Program-made: the position numbers and the translations under genes | Shown here: piece after piece, positions 52,906 through 62,500 of the stretch | How positions within the stretch are numbered: the first letter of the stretch is position 1 | How the letters are laid out: each line of letters begins with the position of its first letter | The notes under the pieces: model-generated | The model's input: the letters and a program-made list of their open reading frames with translations, nothing else | Database searches by the model: none | What the model was told of the DNA's origin: nothing | Assembly (NCBI RefSeq): GCF_004117935.1 | Contig: NZ_SDOY01000166.1 | Span: 78,354 to 142,353 of the forward strand | Length of the DNA: 64,000 bases | Direction of reading: 5' to 3' | Source of the DNA: Streptomyces roseicoloratus | GTDB taxonomy: Bacteria; Actinomycetota; Actinomycetes; Streptomycetales; Streptomycetaceae

Positions 52906-54576
52906 ATGAAGAGCACGATGCAGGACCGCGAGCTGCTCGTCCGCGACATCCTCATGCACGGCCAACGCGTCTACGCGGACAGCCGGGTGGTGCGATGTGC
53001 CGACGGGCCGCACGCCCGCTCCTTACAGAGCTTCGCCGAGATCGCGGGCCAGGCCGAGCGGCTGGCCGCCGCCCTGGCCGGGCTCGGCGTGCGGCCGGGC
53101 GAACGCGTCGCCACCCTCGCCTGGAACACGCCCGAGCACCTGGTGGCCTATCTCGCCGTCCCGAGCATGGGCGCGGTGCTGCACACCCTCAACCTCCGCC
53201 TCCACCACGACCAGTTGGGCTACATCGTCGAGCACGCCGAGGACGCCTTCCTCCTCGTCGACGCCACCCTGCTGCACATGCTGGCCCCGATCCGGGACCG
53301 GCTGGGCAGCGTGCGCCACCTGGTCGTCATCGGCGAGACGACCCCGGACGCCCTCCCCGACGTGCCCGGCCACATCGCCGTCCACCGCTGGGACGAGCTG
53401 CTCGCGGCCGAGGAGCCCGGCTTCGTCTGGCCCGACCTCGACGAGCGGGAGGCGGCGGCCCTCTGCTACACGACCGGCACCACCGGAAACCCCAAGGGCG
53501 TGGCCTACAGCCACCGTTCGATCATCCTGCACACGCTCGGCGTCTCGGCCAGCGCCGGATTCGCGATGCACGACGGCGACCGCGTCCTGCCGATCGTGCC
53601 GATGTTCCACGCCAACGCCTGGGGCTGGCCCTACGCCGCCTGGCTCGCGGGCTCCGACCTGATCATGAACGGGCGGCTGCTGCACACCGAGGACCTCACC
53701 CGCGTCATCAACGAGGAGCGGCCCACCGCGGTGGCCGCGATCTGCACCATCTGGAACAGCCTCGTGCACCACGGCGAACGGCACCCGCTGGACCTGAGCG
53801 GCGTACGGCTCGCCGGCTGCGGCGGCGCGACCCCGCCGCGCGCCCTGCTCCAGCGGCTCAAGGACCGCTACGGCGTCCGTCTGAAGCAGGGGTGGGGGCT
53901 CACCGAGACCAGTCCGCTGGCCACCTTCGCCGTTCCGCCGCACGGCACCCCGGACGAGGACGAGGTGGACTGGCTCGCCAAGAGCGGCCGGCTGATGCCG
54001 TTCGTCGAGGCACGGCTGATCGCGGAGGACGGCAGCGAACAGCCCTGGGACGGAACCTCCGTGGGAGAGCTGGAGCTGCGCGGACCGTGGGTCACCGGCT
54101 CGTACGTCGACACCGAGGACTCCCCGGAGAAGTTCCACGACGGCTGGCTGCGCACCGGCGACCTGGGCGTCATCGAGCCGGGCGGCTGGGTGGTGGTCAG
54201 CGACCGGCTCAAGGACGGCATCAAGAGCGGCGGCGAGTGGATCTCCACCATCGAGCTGGAGAACGCGATCATCGAGCACCCCGCCGTCCTCGAGGTGACC
54301 GTCGTCGGCGTGCCCGACCCGCGCTGGGAGGAACGCCCCCTGGCCTGCGTGTCGCTGGTGCCGGGCGCGGAGGCCGACGGCGACGCGCTGCGGGAGTTCC
54401 TGAACGGGCGAGTGGCCCGCTGGTGGGTGCCGGAACGCTGGTCGTTCGTGGACGCGGTGCCCAAGACCAGCGTCGGCAAGTACGACAAGCGGGCCGTACG
54501 GAAGCTGTACGCGGACGGCGCCCTGGACGTCTGGGCCCCGCCGGGCGCGGACACCCAGGGGCCGACGCGGCCCTGA
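52906..54576 (+). CDS. Fatty acid-CoA ligase (FadD type) with a TTA codon
   Basis: 556 residues from ATG 52906 (AAGGAGG 7 bp upstream). ANL enzyme: P-loop YTTGTTGNPKG, GWGLTETSP, the TGD motif RTGDLG, the hinge DRLKDGIKSGGEW, and the catalytic Lys region TSVGKYDKRAV. The sequence resembles medium/long-chain acyl-CoA ligases. Leu40 is encoded by TTA (53023-53025), so translation may require the bldA tRNA. It is followed by a strong terminator. Whether it serves the adjacent biosynthetic genes is uncertain. Confidence 0.92.
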   Translation: MKSTMQDRELLVRDILMHGQRVYADSRVVRCADGPHARSLQSFAEIAGQAERLAAALAGLGVRPGERVATLAWNTPEHLVAYLAVPSMGAVLHTLNLRLHHDQLGYIVEHAEDAFLLVDATLLHMLAPIRDRLGSVRHLVVIGETTPDALPDVPGHIAVHRWDELLAAEEPGFVWPDLDEREAAALCYTTGTTGNPKGVAYSHRSIILHTLGVSASAGFAMHDGDRVLPIVPMFHANAWGWPYAAWLAGSDLIMNGRLLHTEDLTRVINEERPTAVAAICTIWNSLVHHGERHPLDLSGVRLAGCGGATPPRALLQRLKDRYGVRLKQGWGLTETSPLATFAVPPHGTPDEDEVDWLAKSGRLMPFVEARLIAEDGSEQPWDGTSVGELELRGPWVTGSYVDTEDSPEKFHDGWLRTGDLGVIEPGGWVVVSDRLKDGIKSGGEWISTIELENAIIEHPAVLEVTVVGVPDPRWEERPLACVSLVPGAEADGDALREFLNGRVARWWVPERWSFVDAVPKTSVGKYDKRAVRKLYADGALDVWAPPGADTQGPTRP

Positions 54577-54617
54577 CCGTGGGGGCGTGACGGACCGGTC
54601 CCGGTGTCGCCCTGACC

Positions 54618-54668
54618 GGCCCTGCGGCCGCCCCGGTCCTGCGGCCGCCCCGGCCCTGCGGCCGCCCC
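54618..54668. repeat. Three 17-bp tandem repeats
   Basis: GGCCCTGCGGCCGCCCC at 54618, 54635 (one change) and 54652, just upstream of a terminator hairpin. Not spaced like a CRISPR array. Confidence 0.8.
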
Positions 54669-54722
54669 GGCCCCCGGGCGGCCGGGGCCCGGCCCCCAGG
54701 CCCGCCTCGACCTCATGCCGAA

Positions 54723-54760
54723 GCGCCCCGGGTCCCGGATCACCGGGACTTCCGGGGCGC
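54723..54760. terminator. Bidirectional terminator between the ligase and the 151-residue gene
   Basis: Nine-base outer arms (54723-54731/54752-54760) and seven-base inner arms (54732-54738/54743-54749) with a 4-base loop; a TT bulge separates them. Confidence 0.8.
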
Positions 54761-54789
54761 CTCGCCCTCTGCTCGCGGCTCGGCGGCCG

Positions 54790-55245
54790 TCAGGCGGCCG
54801 TCAGCCGGGCCGCCGCCTCGGCCAGCAGTTCGCGCTGCTCGTCCGGGCCGAGGCCCAGCTCCCGTACCATCCGCAGCGTCAGCACCAGGCGCGCCTGGAC
54901 CGTCGCCCGCGGGTCGGGGTGCTCGACGGCCGGCGCCGTGTCCCGCAGTGCCGCGGCGATCAGCTCGGCGAGGTACGCCGCGTCGAAGTCCTCCGCGCCC
55001 GCCTCCAGAGAGCCGAGGAAGCCCGCGACGTAGCCGTCGACCTCCTCCGCGGACGCGCCCTGCGGGAAACGGCGGCGGGCCGCGATCCCGAACCCGGCGC
55101 CGACCGCCCGCCCGAAGTCCGGGTCGGCCGGGTCGAGCGCGCCGCCCTTCTGCGCGAAGCCGATGAAGTCGAACGCCAACAGGGCGCCCAGAAAGTCGAG
55201 TTCAGCGGTGACGGAACCGCTCGGTGAAGTCGTGGTGTCGGTCAT
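54790..55245 (-). CDS. Hypothetical 151-residue helical protein
   Basis: ATG 55245 overlaps the stop of the monooxygenase gene (ATGA at 55245-55242), so it is its translational partner. The protein is helical, without membrane segment or signal peptide. Segments such as ELDFLGALLAFDFIGFAQ and SAEEVDGYVAGFLGSL alternate hydrophobic and charged residues. No family recognised. A helper or stabilising role for the monooxygenase is possible from context only. Confidence 0.7.
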   Translation of the reverse strand: MTDTTTSPSGSVTAELDFLGALLAFDFIGFAQKGGALDPADPDFGRAVGAGFGIAARRRFPQGASAEEVDGYVAGFLGSLEAGAEDFDAAYLAELIAAALRDTAPAVEHPDPRATVQARLVLTLRMVRELGLGPDEQRELLAEAAARLTAA

Positions 55246-56324
55246 GACGGCTCGCCTTCTGCCGTGGGGGAAGAGGTCGGGGTGCCCTGGGCGGCGGCGA
55301 CGATCGCCGTCGCGACGTGCTCGGCGTCCCGGCCGACGAAGCCGATCAGCGCCGAGCCGCGGGTACGCATCCGGTACAGGCCCAGGTAGTAGCTGCCGGG
55401 CACCGCGCCCACGCCGCCGGTCTGCCGGGGCTGCCCGTCCTCGTCGAGCAGCTCCGGGTCGAGCCAGCTCCAGTCGGTGCGGTAGCCGGTCGCCCACACC
55501 ACCGCCGACGGCTTGACCCGCTCGCCGTCCGCGGTCAGCAGCTCGGCGCCCTCGGCACCGGTGATCCGGCCCATGGTCCGCAGCGCGCCCGCGGCGAGGA
55601 GCTCGGGCACCCGGTCGCCGACGACCGGGTCCGGCGCCTGCATGTTCACCGGCAGGCTCATCACGCCGAGGACGCTCATCCACCAGAACATGTCCCGGCC
55701 CACGACGGTCTGCGGCAGCGGCGGCGACACCGCCTCGCTGCAACTGAGCACCACGTCGTGCGTCGCGGCCAGCTCCACGGCTATCTGTCGGCCCGAGTTG
55801 CCGTCACCGACCACGACCACGGTGCCCGGCGGCACCTGTCCCGGCCCGCGGTACTCGCCGGTGTGCAGGGTGTGCACGTCCGGGCTCAGCCCGGCGGCGA
55901 AGTCCGGCAGCCGGGGCAGACCGAACGCACCGGTCGCGATCACGACCTGACCGGCCCGGCACTCGCCGTGCCCGGTGGTCAGGACGTAACCGTCACCGTC
56001 CCTGCGCAGCGACCGCACCCGATGGTCCGTCAGCACCGGCAGCTCGAACCGCTCGGCGTAGTCCCGCAGGTACGCCACCACCTCGTCCTTGCCGGGGTAG
56101 TGCGCGCCGTCGCCCGGGAAGGGCAGGCCCGGCAGTCCGGAGAACTGCGCGGACGTGAACAGCTTCAGCGAGTCCCAGCGCCGCTCCCAGCTCTCGCCCA
56201 CCTCGTCGCCCGCGTCGAGCAGCACGCACCGCACGCCCGCCCGCCGCAGGTAGTAGCCGACGGCGAGCCCGGACTGGCCCGCCCCGATGACCGCGACCGG
56301 CACCTCGGCCGGCAGCGCGCTCAT
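55242..56324 (-). CDS. Flavin-containing monooxygenase / FAD-dependent oxidoreductase
   Basis: 360 residues. Two dinucleotide motifs are clear: VIGAGQSGLAVGYYL (FAD) and VVVGDGNSGRQIAVEL (NADPH). A third conserved stretch VVWATGYRTDWSWLD is typical for FMO/Baeyer-Villiger-like proteins. GGAG lies 7 bp before ATG 56324. It shares orientation with the PKS-NRPS gene 230 bp upstream but a terminator hairpin lies between, so it may have its own promoter. A tailoring role in the cluster is plausible (N- or S-oxidation), not shown. Confidence 0.87.
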   Translation of the reverse strand: MSALPAEVPVAVIGAGQSGLAVGYYLRRAGVRCVLLDAGDEVGESWERRWDSLKLFTSAQFSGLPGLPFPGDGAHYPGKDEVVAYLRDYAERFELPVLTDHRVRSLRRDGDGYVLTTGHGECRAGQVVIATGAFGLPRLPDFAAGLSPDVHTLHTGEYRGPGQVPPGTVVVVGDGNSGRQIAVELAATHDVVLSCSEAVSPPLPQTVVGRDMFWWMSVLGVMSLPVNMQAPDPVVGDRVPELLAAGALRTMGRITGAEGAELLTADGERVKPSAVVWATGYRTDWSWLDPELLDEDGQPRQTGGVGAVPGSYYLGLYRMRTRGSALIGFVGRDAEHVATAIVAAAQGTPTSSPTAEGEPS

Positions 56325-56481
56325 CGGCCCGCTCCGGTGCTGTTCCGGTCGGCCTCGTCAATTCGCATACCGCATGTCCTCACGTCGTGGACCTGGATCC
56401 CGCCGGACCCGCAGGACCGGTCCGGGCTGGACCGGCCGGGCCGCGTACGGGACGGGCCCGGCCGGTTCGGTTGGGGGCGAC

Positions 56482-56517
56482 CCGTGACCGGCCCGCCCTC
56501 GGGCCGGCCGGTCACGG
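56482..56517. terminator. Terminator after the PKS-NRPS gene
   Basis: Twelve-base perfect arms (56482-56493 and 56506-56517) with a 12-base loop, 37 bases downstream of the PKS-NRPS stop in its reading direction. Confidence 0.7.
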
Positions 56518-56530
56518 CCGCTCGTGTCCC

Positions 56531-56552
56531 GGGTCGGCCGGCCGGCCGACCC
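56531..56552. repeat. 22-bp perfect palindrome at the PKS-NRPS stop
   Basis: A GGCC-rich, fully self-complementary sequence 2 bp after the stop codon. It could help end transcription or be a DNA-binding site. Confidence 0.6.
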
Positions 56553-56554
56553 GG

Positions 56555-59500
56555 TCAGCCGGCGTCGAGCGCCCGGCGCAGCTCGCCGGCGAGCACGCGC
56601 AGCCGCTCGCCCCGCATCACCGTGTAGTGGTCGCCCGGCACGTCGACCAGGGCGGCCTCGCCGGTGAAGTACTCCATCCAGCGGCCCGCGGTCTCCGCCG
56701 TCGCACCGCCGTCCGCCGCCCGCAGCGACAGCACCCGGCCGGCGAAGGCGCTGGGCGTGTGCCGCAGCAGGGCCCGGTAGTTGTTCCGGAACCGGTCCAC
56801 GATCGCGGTCAGCGTGCCGAGGTCGATGTCCTCGGACAGCGCCCCCGCGGCACGCGCCTCGGCGTGCAGCACCTCCACCGGCGGGCGACCGTCGAACGCC
56901 TCCGGCCCCGGCTCCCACTCCACTCCGGCCAGACCCGCCAGATCCCGCGCGAACCACGACAGCAGCACCTCGTCGGAGACCTGCCCGCCCACGGCCGGAC
57001 CGGGCTCCACCATCAGGTCGACCACCGCCAGCAGATCGACCTCGGCACCGGCCGCCGTGAGCTGCGTCGCCATCTCCAGGGCGATCACGCCGCCCATCGA
57101 CCAGCCGCCGAGCCGGTACGGCCCCTCCGGCAGCGCCTCGCGGACCGCGGCGACGTAGTGCGCGGCCATGTCCGCCACGCTCGGCAGCTCCGCGTCCGGG
57201 AGCTGGAGCGCGTAGAACGGCTGCTCCTCGCCGAGGAGTTCGGCGAGTTCCGCATAACAGAGCACGTCACCGCCGACCGGGTGGACGAACACCAGCGGGG
57301 TCCGCGAACCGGTGGTGCGCACCGGGACCAGCGCCCGGCGTTCCTGCTCGGCGCCGGCCTCCCGGACCACCTGCGCCAGCAGCTCGATCGTCGGCCGGGC
57401 GAAGAGCGTGGACAGCGGCAGGCTGCGGCCGAGACCGCGGGCGATCCGGGACATCAGACGCACCGCGAGCAGCGAGTCACCGCCGAGCTCGAAGAAGCTC
57501 GCCGTCACCCCGATCTCGCCGACGCCGAAGAACTCCGCCCAGATCTCCGCGAGCCGGTGCTCCACCTCGTCGCGCGGGGCGACGAAACCGGAACCCTCGG
57601 CCGCGACCTCGTCGGGCGCGGGCAGCGCCGCCCGGTTCACCTTGCCGTTGTCGCTGAGCGGCAGCTCGTCCAGGACCAGGATGCGCTGCGGCACCAGATG
57701 CTGCGGCACGACCTGGCGCAGCGCGCCGGAGATCTGCTGCTCGGTGTCCTCGCGGCCCTCGTCCAGGACGACGTACGCGATCAGGCGCTTCGGCCCGTGC
57801 TGCTCGCCCGCCGCGACGACCGCCGCGGCGCGGACGCCCGCGCACTGGGTGAGCGCGGCCTCGACCTCGCCCAGCTCGATGCGGTAGCCGCCGATCTTCA
57901 CCTGGGAGTCCTGCCGGCCGAGGAACTCGATGGTGCCGTCCGGCAGATAGCGTCCCAGGTCACCGGTGCGGTACAGGCGCTCACCGGTCACCGGGTGGTG
58001 CAGGAACGCGGCGCTCGTCTTGGCCTCGTCGTTCAGATAGCCGCGGGCCAGACCGACCCCGGCGATGTACAGGTCGCCCGGCACCCACACCGGGCAGTGC
58101 CGCATCGCGCCGTCCAGCACGTGGAAGCGCTGGTTACGCATCGGGCTGCCGTACGGAATGCTCACCCAGTCGTCCCCGACCTCGCCGATCGGGTGCAGGA
58201 TCGACCAGATCGACGCCTCGGTGGCACCGCCGAGGCTCCACAGCTCGGCCTCCGGCAGCAGCAGCCGGATGCGGCCCGGCAGCGTCACGGGGATCCAGTC
58301 CCCGCTCATCATGACCAGCCGCACCGGCAGCCCGGTGAGCCCGTTCGCGAGGGCGTGCTCGGTGAACATCTCCATCAGCGCGGGCACGCTGTTCCAGACG
58401 GTCACCCCGTGCTCGGTGACGAGCTCGGCCCAGCGGGCGGGCTCGCGGTGCGCCGCCGGCTCCGGCAGCACCAGGGCGCCGCCCACCGACAGCAGTCCGA
58501 ACACGTCGTAGACCGAGAGGTCGAAGTTCATCGCGGACAGTCCGAGGGCCCGGTCCGCCGCGGTGACGTCGTAGCGCTCGTTGAGGTCGACGATCGTGTT
58601 CAGCGCCGCGCCGTGCTCGATCATCACGCCCTTCGGCAGACCCGTCGAGCCGGACGTGAAGATCACGTAGGCGAGGTCGGACGGTTTCGCGCCCGACGGC
58701 CCGAGCGGACGCTCGTCACCCTTGTCGTCGGCCCGCACCACGACCCTGGCCACGTCCTCGGGCCAGTCCGCCGCCCCGTCCACCCACGGCTGGGTGACGA
58801 CGCGGCCGATCCCGGCGCTGTGCAGCAGAACGTGCAGCCGCTCCGCCGGCACCCGCGCGTCGATCGGGACGTATGCCGCCCCGGCCCGCAGGATGCCGAG
58901 GGCCGCCACGACCTGCTCCCAGCCCTTGTCCATGACGACCGCCACCAGGTCGCCGGGACCGGCTCCCAGGTCGCGCAGCCGGTGCGCCACCTCGTTGGAC
59001 CTGCGGTCGAGGTCCGCGTACGTCAGGTCCAGCGCCTGCGTGAGCACCGCGGGCGCGTCGGGCGTCGCCGCGGCCTGCGCGAGCACCGCCTCGTGCAGCA
59101 GTCCCTCGGGCACCGGGCCGTCGGTCGCGTTGGCCGCCGCCCGTACCTCCAGGTCGGCCGCCGGCGTGAGCACCGGCCTCGGCCGCTGCCAGGCCGCCGC
59201 GTCGCGGCACAGCCCCCGCAGCAGGTCCTGGTAGGCGGCGAACATGGCGTCGACGCAGCCCTCCGGGAACAGCTCCTCGATCACGTCCCAGTTCAGGACG
59301 AGCTCGCCCGCCTCCTCGACCGCCTGGTGGTCGAGCCACACCTGCGGCGTGCGGACCGAGCTGCTCACCTGACGGCCGTTCTCCCCGATGCCGTTGAGGT
59401 ACTGCACGACGCCGCGCCGCTCGGTGTCCTGCTGACCCGCGAAGTTCACCAGGCTGGTGAAGACGACCGGCGCGGCCGCCCGCATCGAGGCGCCCCGGGC

Positions 59501-62500
59501 CCGGTTCAGCTCCCGCAGCACCTGCACACCGCTGACCTGGCTGTGCTCCATGTCGCTCCACAGCTGACCCTGCACGTCCGCGGCGCGGGCGGCGAACGAC
59601 TGGGCCGCGTCGTCGCGGATCTCCAGCATCAGGGTCGTGGAGAAGTTGCCGATGACGTCGCCGACCTGCGGGTGCAGAGGCTGCCGGTTGAAGTACAGCA
59701 GGTTCAGCGAGAAGTGCGGCGTGGCGCTCCACTCGGCGATGACCTGCGCGTACGCGGTGCACAGCGCAGCTGAAGGGCTGATCCCGGCCGCCGCCGCGTG
59801 CTCCTTGAACCGGTCCCAGTCCTCCTTCGCCAGCGTCGCGCCGCGGTGCGTGAACACCGGCCGCTCCAGGCTCGACGGGCTCACGGCCAGCGGCAGCTGG
59901 GGTGCGCCCGGCAGGGTGTCGAAGCGGTCACGCCAGTACGCGAGCGCCCGGTCGTACTCCGGCCCGGACTCCAGCGCGCGGGCCTGCCGCACGTAGTCCC
60001 GGTAGCGCAGCGTCAGTTCCGGCAGCGTCTCGCCGCGGTAGTGCGCGGCCCACTCCTTGAACAGGATCGACGTGCTGAAACCGTCGATGATCAGGGCGTC
60101 GAAGCCGGCGTGCAGCCGGACCGCCCGCTCGTCGATCCGCGTCACCCGCACGTCGAACAGCGGCCAGCGGGCGGTGTCGAAGACCTGGTGGCGCATCTCC
60201 TCGTGGACGGCGGCGAGCGCGGCCTCGCGACCCGCCTCGTCCAGGCCGGAGACGTCGGTCTCGCGGATCACGTACGCCGGGACCTCCCGCAGCACGCGCT
60301 GCTCGCCCTCGGCGGTGAAGACGGCCCGCAGCTGGTCGTGCCGCTCGATCATCGCGCGGAGGGACGCGCCGAGCCGGTCCAGGTCCACGTTCTCCAGGTC
60401 GATCTCGATCTGGAAGTACGTGGAGGTGTTGCCGAGTTCGAAGGCGTCGCCGCGTCCGACGAGGTAGGCCTGCTGGAGGTCGGTCAGGGGGAAGGGCGCG
60501 TAGCGGTCGGCGTCGTCGGCAGCGGGCTCGACGAGCGCCCCGGGCGCAGCGTCCTCCGCGGCCTGCGCCCCGGCACCGCTCCGTGCCCCGGCAGCGTTCT
60601 CCGTCCTGGCTCCGTTCTCCGTCTGGGCGTCGTTCTCCGCCTGGGCTTCGTTCTTCCCCTCCGTTTCGCTCTCCGCCTCGGTTTCCGTGTCCGCCTCGGC
60701 GGCGCCGAGGGCGGAGAGGACGTCCTCGGCGATGTCGTCGCCGCACCGGCCGTTGAGGAACGCCGTCATCGGCAGCTGGACCTCGAACTCGCGGTTCAGC
60801 GTCGTCCGGATCTTCATCGCGATCAGCGAGTCCAGCCCGAGTGCCTGCAACGACTGCCGCGCGTCGAACCGCGCCACCGGGCTGCCCAGGGCCTGCGCGA
60901 CGGTCCGGGCCACCCGGGCCCGCACGGCCTCGGGTGCGAGGGCGGGCTCGGCCGCGGGAGCAGCCTCCGGCACGGTGGCCGGTGCCGCCGGGACGGTCGT
61001 GGCGGGGGCCTGGCGGCGCGACTCGGGCCGCGCCGTGGCCACGGCCTCGGCGGTGGGCGCCGGAGCGGCGGCCGGCAGGGCCGCCGGGCGCGTCAGGGCG
61101 GTGGCGAAGCGGACGCCGTCGGCCTCCGCGGCCAGCCGGCCGTTCGCGCCGACGAGCCGGATCCGCGCCCGGGTGCCGGTGCCGTCCTCGAACAGCTCGG
61201 CGTGACAGCGCAGCCCGTCCCGCAGGGCGCAGCGGTCGTAGTGGACGAAGCGCTCGACAGCGACCGGCACGAGGGCCGGACCGTCCACGGGGAAGCAGGC
61301 CAGAGCGGTCTGGAACATCGCGTCGACCACGCCCGGGTGGATCAGGTACGGCTCCGCCTCGCCGGGTACGGCGGGCCGGATCTCGGCCGTGGCCTCGCCC
61401 CGGCCGAGCCTGATCCGCTCCACCCAGCGGACGGCCGAACCGAGGTACATCGCCCGCTGCCACAGCAGCCGGTACAGCTCGTCGCCGCTCAGCTCGCGAC
61501 CGGACCCGACCGTGGCCAGCGCCACCGTCGGCGCGGCGGCCGCGCCCGGCCGGACCCGGCCCTGCGCGTGCAGCCGCCAGGCACCGGACGCGTCCTGCGC
61601 GTAGTGACGGAACCGGCCGTCGTCCACGACGAGCTGGGCGGCCCGCTCGCCGGCGGACGCCGACGAGCCGCCGCCGAGCGGTTCGAGCACCAGGTCGAGG
61701 GGCAGTTCCAGGTCCTCGACGGACACCGGACCGGGCCCGGCGATCTCGGTGACCGCCTCGATCACCGTCTCCAGGAACACACCGGCGCTGACCATCGGCC
61801 GTCCGCCGAGCACGAAGTCACCGAGGCACGGGTGCGCGTTCGGGTCGAGCCGCGGTGCGAACTGGGCCTGGGCGAGCGGCGACGACGGCAGTCGTACGCC
61901 CAACAGGCCGACGGACTCCGCCGGTTGCGGAGCGGGCGGTGCGGAGGAACGCGGGGCGCTGGGCCGGCCGGTGGCCTCGGCCTCGAGCCAGTAGTGCCGG
62001 CGCTGGAAGGGGTAGGACGGCAGCTCGACCGTACGGCCGCCGTACGGGCGGAGGAGACCGGGCCAGTCGACGCTGACGCCGTGCGACCAGGCCTGGGCGG
62101 CGGACTCGGCGAACCGGGCGAGGCTGCCGGTGTTGCGGTGGAGGGTGCCGACGGCGCTGGGGGTGTGGCCGAGGGCCTCGAGGGTTTCGGTGATGCCGTT
62201 GACGAGGACGGGGTGGGGGCTGACCTCGATGAAGACGGTGTCGGGTGTGGCGAGTTGTTGGATTACCTCGGCGAGGCGGACGCGGTTGCGGAGGTTGCGG
62301 AACCAGTAGGCGGCGTCCAGTTCACGGGTGTCCAGGACGTCGCCGGTGACGGTGGAGTGGAAGGCGATGCGTCCGGCCTGCGGTCGGATGCCTTCCAGCT
62401 CGTGGGCGAGGGTGTCGTGGATTTTGTCGACGTGGGGGGAGTGGGAGGCGTAGTCGACGGGGATGCGGCGGGCCCAGATGTCGGTGGTTTCGCAGTGGGT

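Noticed and set aside
54618..54668. Possible CRISPR repeats
   Set aside because: Three contiguous 17-bp units with no spacers; a simple tandem repeat.
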